NCBI RefSeq assembly: GCF_900996225.1
Contig: NZ_CAAJGL010000066.1
Location: forward strand, 31,592-95,591
DNA from: Paraburkholderia sp. BCC1884
Lineage (GTDB): Bacteria; Pseudomonadota; Gammaproteobacteria; Burkholderiales; Burkholderiaceae
Direction: 5' to 3'
Length of the DNA stretch: 64,000 nucleotides
Of the stretch, positions 9,371 to 19,287 are shown piece by piece. A program made the position numbers and the translations under genes. The notes below the pieces were generated by a model. It did not search any database. It had not been told where the DNA came from and was given only the letters and a program-made list of their open reading frames with translations. Within the stretch, counting starts at the first letter, position 1. The number at the start of each line of letters is the position of its first letter.

Positions 9371-9735
9371 GTCGGTCCTTTGTGGCTGGCGCGTTGAGCG
9401 GTTGGATATGGCGTGCCGGTGGATGAGGGCCAGGCGCTGCGGCGGCGGGCGGGGCGCGCTCGTGCGCCTGGCCTGAGCGCCCGTGCGAGACCGTTCGCCG
9501 ACGCGCAATGCCGCCGCCACAAGCCATGGCCGCGCCCGTCAATGTACCGGATCAGGACGCGCGCCAGGGTGCCGTCTGCTGCCGCCAACGTGACTTAATG
9601 CGCACTCAATGCAAAAAGACCGCGGTTGCGGACGCAATCGCGGTCTTTCGGGTGAGGCGTTCAGCCGTCATCGTGTACTACTTGCTGCAGCGACATCGGG
9701 AACGAATGTTGCAACTATGTCCCCTTGAGCGTTTC
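9371..9735. other. Intergenic region between chemoreceptor and hydratase genes
   Basis: It holds the chemoreceptor terminator (9612-9648) and presumably the hydratase promoter. No gene is supported here. Confidence 0.5.
9612..9648 (-). terminator. Intrinsic terminator after the chemoreceptor gene
   Basis: A long near-perfect stem, 9615-9630 paired with 9633-9648 (AAAGACCGCG...CGCGGTCTTT), with one G-U pair and a minimal loop, followed on the minus strand by TTTTTGC. Confidence 0.8.
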
Positions 9736-11502
9736 TTAGAACGTCTCCCAGTCCTGATCGCCACCTGCGCCGACTGTCGCCGCCGCCTTCACGGGCGTGC
9801 GCATCGGCGCTGCGGTCGGTTGCGCGCCTGCGCTCGGTGCTGCGGCGGGAACACGCGCCGGGGCCGCAGCCGGAGCGGCGGCGTGCGAGACTTTCCTTGT
9901 CGCCGGGCGTGCGGCCGTGACGGCACGGCGCGGCGCCGCTACCGGGGCCTTGTAACCGCCTTCCTCCAGCTGGAACACGGCCACGGCGGTACGCAGCTTG
10001 CCGGCCTGGTCTTCCAGCGAGGAGGCGGCCGCGGCCGCTTCTTCCACCAGTGCCGCGTTTTGCTGCGTGACTTCGTCCATCTGCGTCACGGCACGCGCCA
10101 CCTGGTCGATGCCGCTGCTCTGCTCTTCCGACGCCGCGGCGATTTCGCCCATGATGTCCGTCACACGCTGCACCGCGCCGATGATTTCGGTCATCGTGCG
10201 GCCGGCTTCATCGACCAGCGCCGAGCCCGATTGCACGCGCTCCACCGAAGTGTCGATCAGTTCCTTGATTTCCTTGGCTGCCGCCGACGAGCGCTGCGCA
10301 AGACTGCGCACCTCGCCTGCCACCACCGCGAAACCGCGCCCTTCTTCGCCGGCTCGGGCGGCTTCCACGGCCGCATTCAGGGCCAGGATGTTCGTCTGGA
10401 ACGCGATCCCTTCGATGATCGAGATGATGTCGGCGATCTTGGCCGAGCTCTGATTGATCTCGCCCATCGTGCCGACCACCTGGCCGACCACCGAACTGCC
10501 CCGATTGGCGATCTCCGACGCATTGGCCGCGAGCGAGCTCGCCTGGCGTGCGTTGTCGGCGTTCTGCTTGACCGTGCCGGTCAGCTCTTCCATGCTCGAC
10601 GCGGTTTCCTGCAGCGCGGAGGCTTGTTCTTCCGTGCGGGAGGACAGATCGATATTTCCGGCCGCGATCTGCCGCGTGGCGGTCGCAATCGATTCACTGC
10701 CGCCGCGCACCGTACGCACCGTTTCGGTGAGGCTGTGCTGCATCTTCGCGATTCCGTCGAGCAGTTGCCCCATTTCGTCGCGCGAAGTGACCACGACCGG
10801 ACGGCGCAGATCGCCGGCCGCAATCGCGTCGAAATGGCCGAGCGCGGCCTCGAGCGGACGGGCGATCGCACGGCTCAAGGTCAGGTACGACAGAGCGGCG
10901 GCCAACACGCCGACGAGCAAGGCGCCGATGCTGACCATGCGGAACACATCGAAGCTCGCCTGCGCAGCGTCGTAGCCATCCCTCGCCGAAGCGAACTGGT
11001 ACTTGCGCAGCGCGTCGTCGGCGTTGGCGAGGTCGTTATAGGTCGATTGCAGGGTCTTCGCGCCGTCGACCAGTTTGGCCTGATTGGCAGCGGCGACAAT
11101 CGTCGCGAAAGCGTCCATCTGCTGATGCAGGGCGTCGCGTTTGGCGATCACATCCTGGGCGAGACGGTCTTCGTCGGCCGCGCGCGGCAGATCCAGATAC
11201 TTTTTCAACCACATGTCGGAGGTGGTGCGCATGGAGCGGGCGCGCTCCAGCGTTGCAGCGACTTCGGGCGTGCCGATCATGAAGGCGGCGCGATCGAGCG
11301 CCAGACGTTCGCGTGCGGCAAACAGCTCGGCGTTGCCGATATCGACCGCGCTCGGCATGGCGTTGGTGAAGGTGTCTTTATAAGCGTCGTTCGAACGGCT
11401 CATGCCGAACAAACCGAAAACGCCAATCGCGATCAGCAGCGCGGCGAGAAAAGCCATCGTCAGGCCAATGCGCGCCTTGATCGTAATGCCTTTGTTCAAC
11501 AT
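9736..11502 (-). CDS. Methyl-accepting chemotaxis protein with CheR-binding tail
   Basis: A 588-residue inner-membrane chemoreceptor. TM1 is at about residues 10-35, followed by a periplasmic four-helix-bundle-type domain to about 185, TM2 (SIGALLVGVLAAALSYLTL), a HAMP region and a long coiled-coil signalling domain. The hairpin tip reads IEGIAFQTNILALNAAVEAARAGE. A flexible Ala/Pro-rich linker leads to the last five residues DWETF, a variant of the NWETF pentapeptide that tethers CheR and CheB in Tar/Tsr. The start at 11502 has AGGAA upstream; the frame extends seven codons further, to 11523. A sigma-28-like promoter lies about 105 bases upstream. Confidence 0.92.
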   Translation of the reverse strand: MLNKGITIKARIGLTMAFLAALLIAIGVFGLFGMSRSNDAYKDTFTNAMPSAVDIGNAELFAARERLALDRAAFMIGTPEVAATLERARSMRTTSDMWLKKYLDLPRAADEDRLAQDVIAKRDALHQQMDAFATIVAAANQAKLVDGAKTLQSTYNDLANADDALRKYQFASARDGYDAAQASFDVFRMVSIGALLVGVLAAALSYLTLSRAIARPLEAALGHFDAIAAGDLRRPVVVTSRDEMGQLLDGIAKMQHSLTETVRTVRGGSESIATATRQIAAGNIDLSSRTEEQASALQETASSMEELTGTVKQNADNARQASSLAANASEIANRGSSVVGQVVGTMGEINQSSAKIADIISIIEGIAFQTNILALNAAVEAARAGEEGRGFAVVAGEVRSLAQRSSAAAKEIKELIDTSVERVQSGSALVDEAGRTMTEIIGAVQRVTDIMGEIAAASEEQSSGIDQVARAVTQMDEVTQQNAALVEEAAAAASSLEDQAGKLRTAVAVFQLEEGGYKAPVAAPRRAVTAARPATRKVSHAAAPAAAPARVPAAAPSAGAQPTAAPMRTPVKAAATVGAGGDQDWETF

Positions 11503-11605
11503 GCTTGTTCCTGTGCTTGACAAAAGAGAGGCTGCGTCCGCAGCGCGAGGTAGCGGGTGGCGTCTGCGTTTGGCGCCATTTTGGTTCGGCGCTCTAATAC
11601 TCTCG

Positions 11606-11632
11606 TTTACGGCAGGAACCCTGCTTACTTGA
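11606..11632 (-). promoter_or_regulatory. Candidate sigma-28 (flagellar) promoter for the chemoreceptor
   Basis: On the minus strand TCAAGTAA is followed by exactly 11 bases and then GCCGTAAA, against the consensus TAAAGTTT-N11-GCCGATAA. It lies about 105 bases upstream of the chemoreceptor start. Such promoters are expected for flagellar-regulon receptors. Confidence 0.55.
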
Positions 11633-11678
11633 AGGATTTATATGGTATGAAGAAAATCGATGTAAGGGGCGGAAAGAA

Positions 11679-11707
11679 TTACATAGCTGACGCAGTCAGC
11701 TATGTAA
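11679..11707. terminator. Perfect 13-bp inverted repeat after the LacI-family gene
   Basis: Arms TTACATAGCTGAC and GTCAGCTATGTAA with a 3-base loop, 25 bases past the regulator stop. On the minus strand it is followed by TTCTTTCC. It could act as a terminator; its AT-rich palindrome could also bind a regulator. Confidence 0.5.
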
Positions 11708-11731
11708 TACGAGCAAAGCACACGCAGCGGT

Positions 11732-12778
11732 TCACGCCGCCAGATCGCGGGTCGCCGCCCCCGCCCACGTCGCGGTCGACTCGCGCACGATCAGGCGCGG
11801 CGACACGACTCGCCGGCGACCGGGCGCGCGCGGCACGCCGGCGCCGGGCGAGCTCCCGGCGATCCGTTCGATCAGCGTTTGCGCGGCCATGTCGCCGAGC
11901 GCGCGCACCGACTGCCCGACCGTCGACAGCGCCGGATACGTGAAGCGTCCCAGTTCGATGTCGTCGAAGCCGATGATCGAGCAATCGCGCGGCACGCTGA
12001 TATTGCGTTCCGCCGCGGCACGCAGCGCACCGATGCCCATCATGTCGTTGCAGGCAAAAATCGCCGACGGCCTGACCGTGTCGAATAACTGTGCGGCCGC
12101 GCGATGCCCGCCGGTGCCCGAAAAGTCGCTCTGCACGATCGCATCGGACGGAATCTCGATGCCGCGCTCCGTCATCGCGCGGATGAAGCCATGCACCCGC
12201 ATCGCACTAACCGCCGTGTGAATCGGCCCGGTGATGCAGCCGATCCGCACATGCCCCAGTTCGAGCAGATGACGGGTGGCGAGATAGCCGCCCTTCTCGT
12301 GGTCGATCTGCACCAGGTCCGCATTCAGACCTTCGATATTGCGATCCACGATCACCAGCGGCTCATGCGAGTCGGCGAGCGTCTGCGCGAGCACGGCGTC
12401 GTCGCCGGCGGATGCCACCACCAGACCGTCGATGCGCTTTTCCTGCAGCACGCGCAGATAGTTACGCTGCTTGCCTGGATCGTCGTCGGAATTGCAGAAG
12501 AACACGCAGTAGCCGTTGCGCGCGCAACCGTCCTCGACACCGCGCGCCAGCTCCGCGAAATACGGATTCGTGCTGTTGGGCACCACCAGTCCGATCGTCG
12601 CCGTGGCGCGCGCCTTCAGCGAACGGGCCACGGCCGACGGAACATAGTGAAGCTGACGGATCGCGTGCTCGACTTTGGCACGCACGTCCGCCGATACCGG
12701 CCGCGAGTTGTTCACCACGTGCGATACCGTCGTGAACGACACCCCCGCCACGGCTGCTACATCTTTGATCGTCGCCAT
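11732..12778 (-). CDS. LacI-family transcriptional regulator of the adjacent sugar transporter
   Basis: A 348-residue repressor of the LacI/GalR family. The N-terminal helix-turn-helix is ATIKDVAAVAGVSFTTVSHVVNN, followed by the hinge helix (VARSLKARAT) and a periplasmic-binding-like ligand domain (IGLVVPNSTNPYFAELARGVED ... IFACNDMMGIGALRAA ... IIGFDDIELGRFTYPALSTV). It resembles RbsR/PurR-like proteins. It lies downstream of a sugar ABC transporter on the same strand, and a palindrome suited to this family (CGCAAACGTTTGCG) lies upstream of the binding-protein gene, so autogenous or local repression is inferred. GGGAGAG precedes the ATG. Confidence 0.88.
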   Translation of the reverse strand: MATIKDVAAVAGVSFTTVSHVVNNSRPVSADVRAKVEHAIRQLHYVPSAVARSLKARATATIGLVVPNSTNPYFAELARGVEDGCARNGYCVFFCNSDDDPGKQRNYLRVLQEKRIDGLVVASAGDDAVLAQTLADSHEPLVIVDRNIEGLNADLVQIDHEKGGYLATRHLLELGHVRIGCITGPIHTAVSAMRVHGFIRAMTERGIEIPSDAIVQSDFSGTGGHRAAAQLFDTVRPSAIFACNDMMGIGALRAAAERNISVPRDCSIIGFDDIELGRFTYPALSTVGQSVRALGDMAAQTLIERIAGSSPGAGVPRAPGRRRVVSPRLIVRESTATWAGAATRDLAA

Positions 12779-12970
12779 AACCTGTTGCTCTCCCGCCTGT
12801 TTTTCCCGCCGGCCACGCCACCTGGCGATCCACCGGACACTTCATCGAAGACAGACCAACCCCGTTGATTTCCGATTACTTACGCTTTACCGCGAATCAC
12901 ACGCCAACTACCCGTACTACGCTACGCTGCCGGCCGAACAGGCCGGTCCATCATCACGGCCGACGCCGGC

Positions 12971-14007
12971 TCAGGCGCGCTTGCGGCGGCTGCGGTAGGT
13001 ATCCAGCACCACCGCCACCACGATCACCGCGCCGGTGATCATGCGTTTGGTCGGCTCGTTCGCGCCAATCTGCGCGAGCCCCGCGGCCAGCACGGAAATA
13101 ATCAGCACGCCAAAAAACGTGCTGATTACGGAACCGCGCCCGCCCATCAGGCTCGTGCCGCCGATCACCACCGCCGCGATCACCTGCAGCTCCACGCCCA
13201 CGCCCGCATTCGGGTCGGCCGCCTCCAGACGCGAAATCTGGAACAGCGCGGCGAGCCCCGCGAACGCGCCCATCAGCGCGAACACGATGACCTTGTAGGG
13301 CCGCGGATTGACGCCCGCGAGCCGCACCGCTTCCTCGTTCGTGCCGATGCCGACCAGATAGCGGCCGAACACCGTGCGCGTGAGCACCAGTTGCGCGACC
13401 ACCATCACCGCCACCGCGATCAGGAAGGCCGGCGAAATACCCAGCGCGATCGGGTTGGACAGAAAGTCGAACGCGTCGCCGATGTAGGCGGTGCGCGAGT
13501 TCGTCATCTGATACGCCATGCCGCGCGCCGCTTCGAGCACCCCGAGCGAGACGATGAACGACGGAATCCGCCAGCCCACCGTCACCGCGCCGGTGATCGT
13601 GCCGGTCAGCGCCGAAGCCGCGACGCCGAGCAGCGCGGACGGCAACGGCCCCCAGCCCCACTTGAGCGCGGCCACGCTCACCACCGACGCCCCCAGCGCC
13701 AGCACCGAGCCCACCGACAAATCGATTCCGGCGATGATCAGCACGAAAGTCATGCCCACCGACATCACCACCAGATCGGGGATCTGATTGGCGATCGTGC
13801 TGAACGTGTCGTAGGTCAGAAAGTGCGAACTCAGCAGCGAGAACAGCACGATCATGGCCAGCAACGCACCCGCCAGACCCAGGTAATTCGAAAACCCGAG
13901 CCGCGTGCCAGCCGGTTTGCCGCTCGCAAGCGGCGCCGACGGATCGGCCGGCGGCGTCACGGTCCCGCCCGGCTTCTCGTCCGATCCTTCCGGCGACGAT
14001 TGATCGT

Positions 14008-14011
<4 letters not shown>
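12971..14011 (-). CDS. Sugar ABC transporter permease (RbsC type)
   Basis: A 346-residue inner-membrane protein of the ribose/xylose/arabinose permease family. It has 8-10 hydrophobic segments and the family blocks GMTFVLIIAGIDLSVGSVLAL and GVGVELQVIAAVVIGGTSLMGGRGSV. The N-terminal 45 residues are polar and Pro/Gly-rich. The ATG overlaps the stop of the upstream ATPase gene by four bases and has GGGAG, so the two are translationally coupled. It pairs with the binding protein and ATPase to import a sugar; the exact sugar is not determined. Confidence 0.9.
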
Positions 14012-15603
<1,592 letters not shown>

Positions 15604-15979
15604 TGCAATCCTGGTTCCGTGGCGGATACCGCGGTCTCATGGCGCCTTCACGAACGAGGCCGCCGCCAACCGCCACGTGTCATGCCGGCCAATGCGCGGA
15701 ATGCGCTGGCTCACGGCCACGCACGCTCCCCGTCGCGCGGCCACCGTCATGACGCTTACCTCTGGATTTAACGGCGGCGCTGCAGGTTTCTTGAGCGTTT
15801 ATTGAATTGACGCGGGTCCACGGCGATGAGGCATGCGTCACGCATTGAGCGTGCCTCGAATGACGTCGTCGCGAACCCGCGCGGTCGGGCCTGCTGCGAT
15901 GCCCGAAGGGTGAGACCCGGCTGCTTGCGTTCGCCTGCTGACATGCCGGGCCGGCCGGTGCGGCTTGCCGGGGGCGCGC
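15604..15979. other. Intergenic region inside the sugar transporter operon
   Basis: The 376 bases between the binding-protein stop and the ATPase start hold no supported gene. An imperfect 9-bp stem (GAGGCATGC at 15828-15836 with GCGTGCCTC at 15849-15857) lies in it. A structured gap here may lower downstream expression relative to the binding protein, or may hold a second promoter. Confidence 0.45.
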
Positions 15980-16942
15980 TTATTTCGTGATCAGATCACA
16001 CGGCGTTTCGACCACGCCGGACAACTGCGACTGTTTCTTGTGCTCGCTCAACGCCTTCAACGCGGTATCGATACCGAACACGGCCTGCTTGGCGGCGTAC
16101 TGATCCGCCGTGGCGAGCACGCGGCCGTCCTTCAGCATCGGCTTGATCGCGTTGATGTTGTCGTAGCCGACCACCAGCACCTTGCCCTGCTTGCCGGCCG
16201 CGCGCACCGCCGAGACTGCGCCGATCGCCATGTTGTCGTTGCCGGCGAGCAGCGCCTTCAGGTTCGGGTACTCGTTGAGCATGGCAGCGGCGACCGCGTT
16301 GCCCTTGTCGATTTCCCATTCGCCCGACTGCACCGAGACGACTTTCGCGCCGACGGTCTGCATCGCGTCCTTGAAGCCCGCGGTACGCTGCTGCGCGTTG
16401 GTGGTGGTCGAGACGCCTTCGATGATGCCGACTTCGTCGCCCGACTTGAGTTTTTTGGCCAGGTAATCACCGACCTTCTGCGCGCCCTTGCGGTTATCCG
16501 GACCCACGAACGGCACGTTCAGGTCTTTCGACTTGAGCACGTCCGGATCGAGCCGGTTGTCGATATTCACGACGATGATGCCCGCATCCACCGCTTTCTT
16601 GACGACCGGCACCAGCGCCTTCGAATCGGCCGGCGCCAGCACGATCACGTCGACCTTCGACACGATCATCTGCTCGACGATGCGGATCTGGTTGGCGGTA
16701 TCGGTTTCGTCCTTGATGCCGTTGGTGATCAGGTCGAACTGCGAGGAGTTGTGCTTCTGATAGTCCTTCGCGCCGGTTTCCATGGTGAGGAAGAACTCGT
16801 TGGCGAGGGACTTCATCACCAACGCGACCCTCGGCTTATGGGCCGGCGTGCTCTGCGCGTAGGCGGAAGAAAAGGGCAAGGCGGCGGTTGCGGTGGCGAG
16901 AACTGCAGCCGTCAGGATGCGGCGGCGAATGCGTTGGCTCAT
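15980..16942 (-). CDS. Sugar ABC transporter periplasmic substrate-binding protein
   Basis: A 320-residue exported protein of the ribose-binding (peripla_BP_4) class. A signal peptide (SQRIRRRILTAAVLATATAALPFSSAYA) ends before QSTPAH. The body has the usual KVDVIVLAPADSKALVPVVKKA, VNIDNRLD, FVGPDNRKGAQ, NEYPNLKALLAGNDNMAIGA and VVGYDNINAIKPML. It captures a sugar and delivers it to the permease. The start is the ATG at 16942, because the only GGAG lies six bases before it; an ATG two codons earlier would abut the GGAG. A LacI-type operator candidate lies about 55-65 bases upstream. Confidence 0.92.
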   Translation of the reverse strand: MSQRIRRRILTAAVLATATAALPFSSAYAQSTPAHKPRVALVMKSLANEFFLTMETGAKDYQKHNSSQFDLITNGIKDETDTANQIRIVEQMIVSKVDVIVLAPADSKALVPVVKKAVDAGIIVVNIDNRLDPDVLKSKDLNVPFVGPDNRKGAQKVGDYLAKKLKSGDEVGIIEGVSTTTNAQQRTAGFKDAMQTVGAKVVSVQSGEWEIDKGNAVAAAMLNEYPNLKALLAGNDNMAIGAVSAVRAAGKQGKVLVVGYDNINAIKPMLKDGRVLATADQYAAKQAVFGIDTALKALSEHKKQSQLSGVVETPCDLITK

Positions 16943-16995
16943 GCACATCTCCAGGGTCTGGCGGGCTCGAGGCGAGCCGTATTTTTAGTGTCGCG

Positions 16996-17009
16996 CGCAA
17001 ACGTTTGCG
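16996..17009. promoter_or_regulatory. LacI-family operator candidate upstream of the sugar-binding protein gene
   Basis: CGCAAACGTTTGCG, a perfect 14-bp palindrome with the central CG typical of LacI/GalR-family sites. It lies about 54 bases upstream of the binding-protein start. The regulator encoded at 11732-12778 is the obvious candidate ligand. Confidence 0.65.
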
Positions 17010-17306
17010 AGGCCCATTCTCAGCGTTGCCCAGGCGCATTGTCAACGATTCGCGGTGTTGCAGTGCGTCGGCGCACGGAGTGTGCGTCGACGCGCTGCGG
17101 CCACTCGATTCGTGCCGGTAAGCTGGGTCGGCGCGCCGGCGGGCAACATGTGGCAAGGGTCCTTCGCGCGGTCCGTGCGCGGCGGTTTTTTGCCGCCGGT
17201 TGCAAGGTCAGCGACCGGCGGGCCGCCTATGCTGGACTTTTATTGCGCACGGTGCAAGCGCGGAGACTACGAAGAAAGCACAACGTAAGCCCGTTGCACA
17301 ACCGGA
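17010..17306. other. Intergenic region between corA and the sugar operon
   Basis: It holds the upstream part of the sugar operon promoter. I see no gene and no clear corA terminator. Confidence 0.4.
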
Positions 17307-18284
17307 TCAGAGCCACCCGGCCTTACGGAAGCGCCAGAACAGCACGACGTCGACCGCGAACATGACCGCGATACAGATCGGATAACCGTATTTGTAGTGC
17401 AGTTCGGGAATGCTCTGGAAATTCATCCCGTAGATGCCGGCGATCATGGTCGGCACGGCAAACAGTGCGGCGAACGAGCCGAGCCGCTTGGTCACTTCGC
17501 TTTCGGCGAGGGAAATCATGCCGAGGTTGACCTGCACCGCGGTGACGACCATTTCGCGCCGGCCGTCGATGATCCGCACGATCCGCTCGAGATGGTCGTA
17601 GACATCGCGGAAGTAAGCCTGCATGCCCGCACAGACGCTCGGAATGCGACCGCCCGTGAGTTTGCCGACGGCTTCCTGCAACGGCGCGATATGGTGATGC
17701 AGGATCACGAGGCGCCGTTTCAACGAGTACAGGTCTTCGATGATCGCGCGCGAGGCCGCCGAGTTGTTATGTTCGAAGATACGGTCTTCGAGCGCCTCGA
17801 TCTCGGTGTTCATGGCCTCGATGATCGGGAAATAGCGATCCACGATGTCGTCGGCGAGCGCGTACAGCACGAAGGCCGAGCCCTCCTTGAGCAAGCCCGG
17901 CTCGCGCTCGCAACGCGCGCGTACGTTCTGAAAGCCCGCGCGCGTGCCGCGGCGCACCGACAGCACATAATTTTTCCCGACGAACACGTCGACCTCGCCG
18001 ATCAGCAACTCGCTGTCTTCGTCCATTTCGACCGTGTGCATGACGGCGAAAAGCGACTCGCCGTATTCCTCGATCTTGGGACGCTGGTGACCGTTCTGGG
18101 CATCTTCGATGGCGAGTTCGTGCAGACCGAACTCGTGTTTCATCACCGCCAGTTCGCCCGGCCCCGGATCTTTCAGCGCGACCCAGACGAAACATTCAGG
18201 CCGCGCCACGTAGTCGCTGATGCTATCGATATCGATGTCAGCCAGCTTACGGCCGTCCTGATAGGCGGCACAATTGATCAGCAT
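17307..18284 (-). CDS. corA: CorA-family magnesium/divalent cation transporter
   Basis: A 325-residue inner-membrane channel. A long acidic cytoplasmic domain is followed by two C-terminal membrane helices. TM1 runs through LFAVPTMIAGIYGMNF and carries the universal GMN motif; TM2 is ICIAVMFAVDVVLFWRF. The periplasmic loop FQSIPELHYKYGYP corresponds to the MPEL loop with Ile in place of Met. The protein ends KAGWL, shortly after TM2 as usual. It imports Mg2+ (possibly Co2+ or Ni2+). The gene is monocistronic and its ribosome-binding site is weak (AAGGTAA). Confidence 0.92.
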   Translation of the reverse strand: MLINCAAYQDGRKLADIDIDSISDYVARPECFVWVALKDPGPGELAVMKHEFGLHELAIEDAQNGHQRPKIEEYGESLFAVMHTVEMDEDSELLIGEVDVFVGKNYVLSVRRGTRAGFQNVRARCEREPGLLKEGSAFVLYALADDIVDRYFPIIEAMNTEIEALEDRIFEHNNSAASRAIIEDLYSLKRRLVILHHHIAPLQEAVGKLTGGRIPSVCAGMQAYFRDVYDHLERIVRIIDGRREMVVTAVQVNLGMISLAESEVTKRLGSFAALFAVPTMIAGIYGMNFQSIPELHYKYGYPICIAVMFAVDVVLFWRFRKAGWL

Positions 18285-18440
18285 GTTGGATTACCTTGAA
18301 AACGGAACAGACCGGGCTTGCTCATGGCCCTGAAGGCCGCCGGATCTGCATGGACGAATAGAGGCCAGCCGCCATGTTACGGGCTCCGCGTGACCGTCAT
18401 GTATCCAATTGTTAAATGACACGAGGCCCGCTGCGTCCCG

Positions 18441-18881
18441 CTACTGGGCAACCCTGCGCAGCGCAATCCGGTGATCGTCGCCGAAAACGATCGATGCGCG
18501 GTTCGTGTAGCGCGTATCGGCCGTGACCGTGAAAGGCATTTCGACCACCGGATCGAACTGCGTCGACACACCGATGCGATGCACACCCGGACTCAGATAA
18601 AACACCACGTGCTCGCCGTTCATCAGATCGGTGACCTGCTCGCCGTCCACATAGACGAGCGCATCCCGAAAGCGCACGATCACGTCGCGCGAGCGTTCGC
18701 GCCGCACGTCGACGGCCACCAGCCCTGTGCCAGGCTCGGTGTAGCCGGGTTGCACGATGCGTGCCGCGGGCACCGGCTTGAACGGAACGGGCTCGGCCGG
18801 CGCGGCAGCGCAGCCGGCAAGCACCGCCACGGCCAGCGTCAGCAGCGCGGCCCGGCAGTGGTCATAGAGGCGTGTTGGCAT
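18441..18881 (-). CDS. Putative lipoprotein
   Basis: A 146-residue protein with a lipoprotein signal: RAALLTLAVAVLAGC, with the lipobox LAGC around residues 21-24. The mature part starts AAAPAEPVPFKPVPA and continues as a beta-rich domain (VIVRFRDALVYVDGEQVTDLMNGEHVVFYLSPGVHRIGV), which looks like a PEGA-like fold, although I cannot assign it firmly. It is probably membrane-anchored in the periplasm. No partner gene is apparent. Confidence 0.75.
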   Translation of the reverse strand: MPTRLYDHCRAALLTLAVAVLAGCAAAPAEPVPFKPVPAARIVQPGYTEPGTGLVAVDVRRERSRDVIVRFRDALVYVDGEQVTDLMNGEHVVFYLSPGVHRIGVSTQFDPVVEMPFTVTADTRYTNRASIVFGDDHRIALRRVAQ

Positions 18882-19137
18882 GTTGTTCCCCTTCTTTATT
18901 GTTGGTCACGGTCCTGTGCTCGGCGATGCTTTGCCATGCCGACGGCCCCCGCTGATCCGTTGGCATCGATCATAGCAACGCGCGAGCATTGCGCCAGCCT
19001 GGCCGAACGGCTAACCGGCCGATCCGCCAGCTCCCCTTGCACGGCGTCGCGTTCTTCTTCATGATCGCTGCAAAGGGCGCCGCCGTGGACAGCTTGCCCT
19101 GCGGACTTACCCTCGGTCGCGTTTCAAGGAGACTGCT

Positions 19138-19287
19138 ATGTGGTATTTCACCTGGATTCTTGGCATCGGCGTGGCGTTGGGCTTCGGCATCATCAATGTC
19201 ATGTGGCTGGAAGCAGGTGGCAAGTTCGCCCGTGACCCGCAACGCGCCGTCGCTGCGTCCGCGCGGCCGGACGACACGTCGTCGTGA
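19138..19287 (+). CDS. cydX: CydX-like small membrane protein (orphan)
   Basis: A 49-residue peptide beginning MWYFTWILGIGVALGFGI and continuing INVMWLEAGG. MWYF.WILG followed by one membrane helix and an acidic residue after it is the signature of CydX/YbgT, the small subunit that stabilises cytochrome bd oxidase in the inner membrane. The ribosome-binding site AAGGAG lies six bases upstream. The stop TGA overlaps the GTG start of the following kinase-like gene. No cydA or cydB lies in this window, which is odd because cydX normally closes the cydAB operon. The polar tail (ARDPQRAVAASARPDD) is longer than in E. coli CydX. Confidence 0.8.
   Translation: MWYFTWILGIGVALGFGIINVMWLEAGGKFARDPQRAVAASARPDDTSS

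Noticed and set aside
9508..11520. 670-codon plus-strand frame opposite the chemoreceptor
   Set aside because: It is antisense to a well-supported chemoreceptor and shows only shadow-type composition.
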